A stretch of 64,000 nt of DNA from NCBI GenBank assembly GCA_963921825.1, contig OY997596.1, forward strand, positions 35,641,932-35,705,931, given 5' to 3'. This document shows positions 34,601 to 43,600 of this stretch, one piece after another; the stretch's first letter is position 1; every line of letters starts with the position of its first letter. Position numbers and translations under genes: made by a program. The notes below the pieces were generated by a model. That model saw only the letters and a program-made list of their open reading frames with translations, ran no database searches and was not told the origin of the DNA. This stretch comes from Erodium maritimum (lineage: Eukaryota > Streptophyta > Magnoliopsida > Geraniales > Geraniaceae).

Positions 34601-37600
34601 AATCGGTTCGGTGCCTACTCAGGAGGAAGACGAGGGGAACACGATTGCTCTTTGTCTTGAGACGATCCAAGGGCTAGATTTCTTCCAAACCCTAGCTCTT
34701 CCTCTTTTTTTTTCTCCTTCTCTCTCTAAACACTCTCTTCCTTTTTCTAATTCAACAACTAACACAATTTCTATTTTTTTTCTCTTTTAACCACATGTGG
34801 CCGGCCATGCTTCCTCTCCACTCATTTCCCCCCAAAACTAACACCACCACAATTAGGACAAGTGTCAAGGTGGGTCCCATACCTTTTGGAAAATATCTAC
34901 TTAATATTTTTCAATCAGATTCGCGAAAATCGGACGTTTCGGTCCCCGAACGGGCACTTTTCCCAAGAAATTACGAAACTTGGCGGGCTACAAGAAAACG
35001 GCTCAACTAAGACCGCTGCGACGACGGCTAAGCTTTTTGGATCCAAAACGGTCCTCGAATGGACCAAAACGTCGCTCGGTTGACTTTTCCAGCGAAAAGT
35101 CAACATTTCTCAAATTGATCAGAAAGTTGCCCTGAGTTCCCCGGAACTCATTTTGGTCGATAACGGAGTCAACTTAAGTCCGGTATGACCCTCGGGGTCA
35201 ATTTAAGTGTCTGTCTTAAATTTTTTAAATTTTCCTGTTTTTCACAGGTTTGACTGTCGTTGACCGGGAGTGGTTCTTACAATCGCCCAAAGTACTAAGC
35301 CAGTTGACTCCAAGAACTGTACTGAAACCGCACAAGGGTAAGACGAATAAGTCAAAACTGAAGGTATCATCCCCTACCTTGATCGGGGTGAGGTGACACA
35401 CTCACGGGCTGGACACGCTTTCGCCGTTTTCCACGAGCACACGCAACCCGGAGTGAGGTTGGACCGGCAAACCCACCTTCCGAACAAAACTCTTATCCAC
35501 GAAACTGTGGGTTGATCCTGAATCGATAAGAACTAATAGGGTTTTACCACCCAGAGCACCTTCCACACGCATAGTCCGCGGGGCCATCGTGCCTGTCATC
35601 GCATTGAGTGGTATTGATGGACTGACCTCCACCACATCATCCTCGACCTCCCCGTCGTCCTCAATGAGCTCCAGCCAAAATAACTTCTTGCACTTGTGAC
35701 CAAAACTGTATGGTTCGTCGCAGTTGTAGCACAAACTCTTGGCCGTGCACTCCTGATTTTCCTCCTTGGAGATCCGCCTCACAAACTGACGAGGGGCCGA
35801 ACCCGAAGGTGGATGGCGCCTCAGTACGCCCGCTTCCTATTACTCTTGAATCCCAAGCAAAAATTAAAAGGAAACCTAATATTACTCAAATCCTTCTTAG
35901 CCGACTTCCCTATATGTTGATCGGCTGTTTCTTTCTTTGGTAAACAAAGCCCTTGAACCGGCCCGTGCGGCCCATAACACCGATTCACCAATAAAATCAA
36001 GATTGACAGAAGAAATCGATATCACATTAAGCAATTGGAATAGCCTTGGGTCAGTTTTTCATCAATGTCAGAAGAGTGATGAAAAACAAGGCGGCTGAAT
36101 CAAATGTGACTTCAAAGATGCAATAATTCAGGAACTATGTTCCGATGAGCATTTGACAAGCCACAATTAGATTGGGTGTTATTGTTCACAACAAGGTTCT
36201 AAAAAATGATAGGCGTTAGTTGAGCAGTTAGGGCCTTCGGGAATTAATCGAGGACTAGTAGAAGATTACTTGGGGATTAATCGTATTTGTATTTTTCTAT
36301 TTTTAAGGGTTAATTGCTAAAACTATCTAATGTGTTGTCTATGTACGAAAAACTACCATATGTATTGTCCACGCTTTTAATTTATTAAGGGTTAATTACC
36401 TTTAGTACCCCTTATGTATTGGTAACACACATTTAGTACCCCTTATGTATTGGTAATACACTGGATAAAATTTTGGTCAAGTTTAGGCCATTTTGATGAC
36501 CTGTGACCAATTCATAAGGCGTGTAATTGTCTCGTTACCAATACATAAGGGGTATTAAATGATGTGTGATCAATTCGTAAGGGGTACTAAATGTGTGTTA
36601 CCAAAACATAGGGAGTGATTTTGAACGTTACCAAACGAAAGGGTGCTAAAGGTATGTTACCAATAGAAAAGGGGTACAAAAGGTAATTAACCCATTTATT
36701 AACAAATATGTTATTATATATATGAACAAAATATGAACTGTATCATATGAAAGCAGTAACAAACATTTACAATGCAAAAGATATATATGGGTTATATTCA
36801 TATCCTCAAAAAGCAAAAAAGTTCAAATAAAGATTAGGGTAAATTCCATCTCACTACCCTAACCTTTGCGAATTTCCACTACCCTAAGTTTTTTTTGTCA
36901 CCTCACTACCCTAAAATTTAGGGTAGTGAGGTGACCAAAAATATTTTAGGGTAGCCCAAATTTACCCTAAAGATTATAAAAAATAAAAGGTGGCAATAAA
37001 CTTATGATAGTTATGGGACTATATTTACATAAGGTTTTTTAGTAAATATATGCGTAAATTACAAATGCATACCCTTAAGTATGCCCGTTTAACCGATGCA
37101 TACCCTTAAGTTTGAACTTAACCGATGCATACCCTAACGTTTCATTTATTAACAGAAAACCCCTTCCGTCAGTCAGATCCGGCAGTTCACTGTTCATTTT
37201 TTTCAAAAATACCCAAACTACCCCCAACTACCTATCAATATTGCACAACTTGCCATTACCTTTCTTTAATTATTTTATTTTTTATTTTTTCTTTATTCTT
37301 TATTTTTAATTCTTTTTCTTTATTTATTTTATCTTTCTTTTTATTTTATTTTTTTAAAATCACATTTTCATTTCAAAAATCATTTTTACTTTAAAAAAAT
37401 CATATTTTTCTTTAAAAATTGTATCTGTATTTCAAAATCAGTTTTTTAAATAAAAGCTTATTCAATTTTTTTAATTCTTTTTTAGTTATTTCATTTTCAA
37501 AATTCAATTTTTATTTTTTAAAATTCATTTTTTATTTCTATTATCAGTTTTAATTTTTGAAATTCAGGTTTATTGTAAAAAATCATTTTCTCTGGATCTC

Positions 37601-40600
37601 TCTTAATAATAAAAAAAAATCAGAAAAGGGGCTCTGGATCTGGATCTCTGCACCAGCGATCTCGGCCTCCAATCTTCACCGGCGACGGGTTTCGCGGCCC
37701 CGTGAGGTATTGCGTCGTTGAAAAGTACGACGGGGGTAGGGGACTGAAGTTGAGTGAACTGGGTGCACTTGTCGACGACGACGATTGCTCGGGAGTTGTT
37801 CGCTGGCGTGAGTGTGCCGAGCGGCGAGGAGTAGGGCGGAGACTCAGTGTTTTTGGATATACTGAAAATTTTCCATCTCCTTCCCAAAACCATTTTCACT
37901 TTCCATCCCAAAATCAGATCCAAAACAAAGCACTCACAGTCCCAAAATTGAAATGAAAAAATCAGTTCCCTCATCGATTCTCATTCGAAAATCAAAAATT
38001 AAAATTCAAATCATTCGAGATGGATCGTTTTTCTCTTTCTCTCGTTCATTCGAGAGAAACCCATCTCAGAGATGGACCGACGTCGGCCTCAGCCTCTGAG
38101 CACAACAGCGAGATGGAGAATATCTCGTCGTCGCCGTCGCCGTCTTCTTCCCGAAACCCAGACCCAGCTCCATCAAGTTCTCATTCTGGTAAGAAACAGA
38201 GCAAGAAGGCTCAGAGACGTGGTTGTGGATGAGGCGTGGTTGTGTGAATGAGTGGTTGTGTGGATGAGGTGTGGTTGTGTGGCTGCATCTGAAAGATGGA
38301 GAGTGATTTAGGGTTAGATGAATGAATTAGTTTTTTTTATTTCTTTTGTTTTATAATTAATCAATTATTTCTTTAATTGTAATTTTGATTTTTAATTCTA
38401 AGGGCATTTTGGGTATTTAAAAAAAAGTTAACGGAATATGGATGAAAAAGTGGACGGAAGGGGTTTTCTGTTAATAAATGAAACGTTAGGGTATGCATCG
38501 GTTAAGTTCAAACTTAAGGGTATGCATCGGTTAAACGGGCATACTTAAGGGTATGCATTTGTAATTTACCCTAAATATATTACTTTATTACCTTATCGAT
38601 TCTTTTTAAATTTTTTGTCGTATATCAATTTAAAGAGGTTCTACTGTATACTTAATCTATGTATTAATGAACTATGCATATCATGTTTCCTTATTCTTTT
38701 TACATTTGTGCCAGTCTCTTCGTGCTAGAACAGAGAAGGGTCTAATTGGAAAACAAATAGATGACAGTGATTCCAGGGTGGTCATCAAGCAAATTCTTTC
38801 ATTCACATTAACTGACAAGGTACAATGATTGGATTTCGAATTATAAATTCATGTCCTAGATCTATTCATGCAAGTCTTCTAAGATATTCCTGCTATATTC
38901 TCTCTTATGATTATTGAAATACTTCAGGGAGCCTTTGTGAGAGAGATACTTCTTGAAGAATTTGCAAAAGTATGTATTCTTAATCTTAAACTTCTTTCAT
39001 CTCTGATATTTTTCCATTGCAGGGTTTGTCGTGACGCTAACAATTTACCCATCTGCCATTCCCAATTAATAATTAAGTGCGTACTTATACCAGTTCTGTT
39101 ACCCACATGTAGGCTGCTAATGGGGTCCTCTCTATATTAAGTAGCCAAAATTTCAATTCATATACTACTTATAAAGCATATGGCATACATTATTGCGGTT
39201 ATCCATGTCTTATATTATTAGAATACATATTCGAGTAATAAAATAGTGACAGATAGAGGGTGGAGCGGAAGAAAAGATTTTGCTCATGAAGTGTATGTAG
39301 ATTTAGAAGGTGCTTGATGTAGCTTATGATGTGATTTTACAAGTGTTGATAGCCAATAAAACTGTGGGGCTCAATAAGCACTTGGGGGATTGTCCTATAA
39401 ACTATTTCAACAATAAAAATGTATAGAAGCCAATCCAAACATCCTCTTAGTGGTGCCTTATAATACTACGTAGATTGTGACATAGGTTAACAAGCCATAA
39501 AACTTCTCCTATGGAATATTACTCGATTTAAACGTGTAGAAGACACCTCATGAGTACACCTCACGCGAGGGAGTGTGTTGAGATTATACTCCCCCGTCAA
39601 ATAAAAATAAGAGTAAGACTTACTTAATACTTACAAAGGATAGGGTCACACTAACTAACGAGGTTGACCTCTTAGTTGCAGAAATTCGACCCGATACCGA
39701 TAGTCCGTTTTTAACTTACAAAAAGCAGAAAGAATTTTTATGGGATCTGACTAAGTCTTTATTCATAGCCGTGGCTTTAACTAAAGGTGCCTTTAATACA
39801 AGTCAGTAATGATCTGGTAAAGGAATGATTTATGCTTGGATCTGTAGTTTGTAATCCCGAGGATTGTAATGAATAAACATAACGTCAATTTAAAATATCT
39901 CGATTCGGAATTCCTTCCTGAGCGGATAGTAATAGTGAGATGAGCCAAATGTATAGGGTTGGTCAGGGACAGATCCAAAACATTTTGTAAGTGAGCCACA
40001 TGAAGTTAGCTTTTTATTTTTTCCAAATTCATGAGACAGTTGAGCAGATTTTTAAAATTGAGTGAAGGTGAATGTCAAAAATTATTAAATTCAACGTTTT
40101 ATTGATGATTCTTGATATTTATATCCAATGAGAGCATCCCTTATATATAGGGATTGAACTCCATACTAAATGAGATATAGTAATGATAAGCAACATAGAA
40201 ATAGGAAAAGTCAATAGTAAACTAATCCAAACTAAGAATAGGAAATATTCGTAGTTGGAAATAAATTACTCTACACTACCCCTCACTTGTAAGTCGGATA
40301 ACGAGTTTTACACGTGGGCAAAGATTTAACTTCAAACTCTAACTCCATGTTGTTACGTGAACTAAAATTTATTTTTCTTTTTTCCTGAACACTCCTTTCA
40401 CATGTGGGACTTGACATCTATATGTAACAGGATAACACATTTATTTATGGGTCATAGAGAGACTATGGAGATCTGCTTATGGGATTAAAGATTAATATAG
40501 GGTGAACGTGACAGTTGAGTCAATACCCAACAATGACTTTGTAAGACCTATGAAGATCTGGAGCCAATAGCTCATACCCTGATCTTTAGGACACACGGTT

Positions 40601-43600
40601 CAACTTTGAGCAATTACATCACGTGGACGCAAAACATTTTCGCGCAAGTCACAGAACGACAATGCAAAAAAATTTCAAGCAACTACGTCACTCGAGTGAC
40701 GATGCATACATTTTAAGTCACTACATCACATAACGTCGGTGTGAAATATTTTCACGCAACTACGTCGTTTAGCGACGACGCAAAACATCTTGAAGTAAGC
40801 ACAATGATAGTGCCAACCATGCTGATTTTACGGTCGAGCGAGAATGTGTGGAATTTGTGAAAATTGAGTCAAGATCCGGAGGTGGCGCGAAGAGGTTACG
40901 ACGGTACATGTGGCGTTTGAAGGAGGTGAACACGACAACTTTTGGTTATAATACTATTGGCGGTGAGAACAGAAGATGGCTGGACAGAGCCGATCGGAAA
41001 ACAAGGATGGCGATATAAGTTCGCTTGATTCTGTGTGCGGAGGCTTGGGATGACGCATTCTGTGGTGACGTTGGTGGTGACTCGCGATAGCTGAAGCAAG
41101 ATGGGTTTTTCCCTGAACGAGAGCGGAAGCATGAGATAAATCGGATGAACAGTGCTAGCGGTGAACAATAAACGGGAGGGGTAATTCCATTTAGCTACAC
41201 CTAACTATCATCGATTATCACTTACCTACACCTAACTTTTATTTTCGTCCGAGACACCCTAACTTTCTAATTTTTACACTTTACTACAATTCGTTAGTTT
41301 CTTTTTCGTCTGAGAGATACCCTAACTTTCAAATTTTTACATACGAAAAAGAAGTGTAAAAACTAACGGGTTGTAGTTGAGTGAAAAATTGAAAGTTAGG
41401 GTGTCTTTAAGGCAAAAAAAAGTTAGATGTAGCTAAGTGATAATCAATGATATTTAGGTGTAGGTAAACGTAATAACCCCTAAACGGGATGAACAATTCA
41501 TAGATAATACCAGATGAACAGTAATTGTGACCGGTGTCGGATGGACAATATCGAGGATAAAGATTGGGTATTCGGAATAATAATGCCTTGTCCACTCGCT
41601 AAGCTATATATTAACAAGTGGGCAAAACAACAACTCACTGAAATCCAACCTAAGATCAACAAGGTTTTCATACCGTGTTAAATTCTATGTTTTATTGACG
41701 ATTCTTGTTTTTTCAATACAACTAGAACATCCCATTATGTAGGGTTAACTCTATACTGAATAAGAAATAGTAGGACTTCTTCCCCATGATGAGAGCCAAG
41801 GACATCCGTGCCTCTCCGCTAAATGTTAGGTACGATTCTCATCGTCCCGAGCCAAGGACATCTCTCTAAAGCTAGTTTTTGGGTGTCGCCTCTACGATGA
41901 AGTCAGGTACGATTCTCGTCTTCCCCCGCTTTCGTCTTCGTTCCGTACGCAAGCCAGACCCAATCCTCTTTATCGGAGATAGGAATCGTGGCAGCGACAC
42001 ATGAATCTTGGTTGGAGGACTAAGAGAACTTGGGGCAGACTCCGCTTCGGGTCTGTCGGCGAGGGATTGAAGATGGGAATCGATGGATATCGATGCTATG
42101 GTGATCGGGGGACTGGGATGACCGACACAAATATTGGTACTCCAACTCAGGCGAGGACTGCTCAATGGCCTCACCAGTAGCCATGAGATGGGAAACGAGT
42201 TGTGGGTTAGTGGGGATGGTGTCTTGTCCCACAAAACCACGGGGCCGGTTATTCCGTCCTTTCCCTATAGGGCGGAGCATCCCCATCTGCTCCGGAGAAA
42301 ATGGCCTATCCGCGGGCGGTCGAGCAGTCACCCTTACAACCTTCTACGAGGCATCTCAGCGGGTTCAGTAGTTACCCCAGTCAACCTCGGCTCAATGGTG
42401 GTCTTTGTTTTTTGCTTGTTACTTTTTGTTACTCTGTTTTTTGCCCATTCGGTGTCTATGATGACAAGATAGATGTTTTCTACGGGTCTAAGAGCGTCGG
42501 TACACCTACTAGGGTCCCGGACTATAGTCTTGAGCCCAGGGTCCTCGATGTCAGTTACAAATTATTGGCATTATGAATAAAATTTCTCCCGCCTCGTTTA
42601 AAAATAAAATAAAGAAATACTGGTGCTAAGCAACATAGAAATAAGGAAAGCTAATAAGAAACCAAGCTAAAGTAGGAACAGGAAATACTTGTACTGGAAA
42701 TAGACCAAACTATAAGAAAAATCATTAGGGACAAGTACGAATATTAAAGTTGAATTGCAGAAAATTAAAAGTTGTGTGGGGTAACATGCTCTACAACACT
42801 TTACATGCATCTCTCCGTGGGTTGGATGGTCAATACATCAAACCAGAGGAGTGCATGGCATATAAGCCGAAAAAAATATATGAAGGCTCGTACACTAATG
42901 TCCTAAGGAACCCCTGGATCATGAATATCCATATCAATTTACCATCAATATATATTCGGATCAAAACAAAATTACCATCAATGTATTAGTCAACTTAATT
43001 TTATGAGTTTCTTCAAAGGTTTGTATGGTGGTTATTTTGTGTGCCAAGGGTTTGGATGCACTGGGGCTAGCAACGCTGGACTCTCTGACCTCATCAGTCT
43101 CCTCAATGACTGAAGAAGACAGAATCAATTTGAGAACATTGCATCGCTTCATGCAGTTGTTGTCAGGAGCTCCAGAATATGAAACCTCCAATGTGGTAAG
43201 ACCTTGAGAATATCTGTTATTAGGAGAAAAAAAATGCATGCTCATAAGGATAAAAAATAATAAGTGGGATCTTCAACTTTCATTTGAGTTGGTTTCACAA
43301 CATTTATTTTTCATATAGAGTTCTCATTCATTCTTCTTTACATGGAAAGCACTCAGTCTTTATACAAGGGAACACAATTATCAGTAACATAATAAAGTTA
43401 TCTTCTCATGTTTAAAGAACAACTAATCTACTATTTGAGATTTTATGGTTAGTATGGAGTATCATGTCATCAATATGTAATCTGCTTAGTGCATTCAAGT
43501 TATGCCATGCTCTATTGTAAGTATCATGTGAAGTGCCAATTAGACATGAAAACGACATAACTTTGTTGGTGTAACTTGTAAGAAATGGTTTTGCTACAGC

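Larger units (their letters stand above)
32018..35980 (-). mobile_element. Ty3/gypsy fragment split by solo LTR copy 2
   Basis: On the minus strand a gag zinc knuckle and aspartic protease (35800-35282) run directly into the ATCGC duplication of the solo LTR. They resume beyond it at 32384 in the protease-to-RT linker, with LLHDFASIF and PTGLP motifs typical of gypsy pol, before truncation near 32018. The frames are broken. The upstream boundary near 35980 is approximate. The fragment lies antisense to the host gene in intron 16. Confidence 0.7.
40073..42715 (-). mobile_element. Small non-autonomous LTR retrotransposon in intron 18
   Basis: A direct repeat of about 200 bp occurs at 40073-40275 and, interrupted by an 840-bp insertion, at 41676 to about 42715. 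Shared landmarks include TTTTATTGA(T/C)GATTCTTG and TAAGCAACATAGAAATA. On the minus strand the repeat starts TGTAGAG after a purine tract (GTGAGGGGTAG). At the other copy it ends AACA before a decayed primer-binding site (CGGTATGAAAAC). The internal part is about 1.1 kb without coding sequence plus a MITE, so it resembles a TRIM or LARD element. Confidence 0.5.

Noticed and set aside
42020..42331. Minus-strand frame with FSPEQMGMLRPI considered as a copia gag tail
   Set aside because: The similarity is a few residues only, and the segment lies in a candidate retroposon with long frames on both strands.
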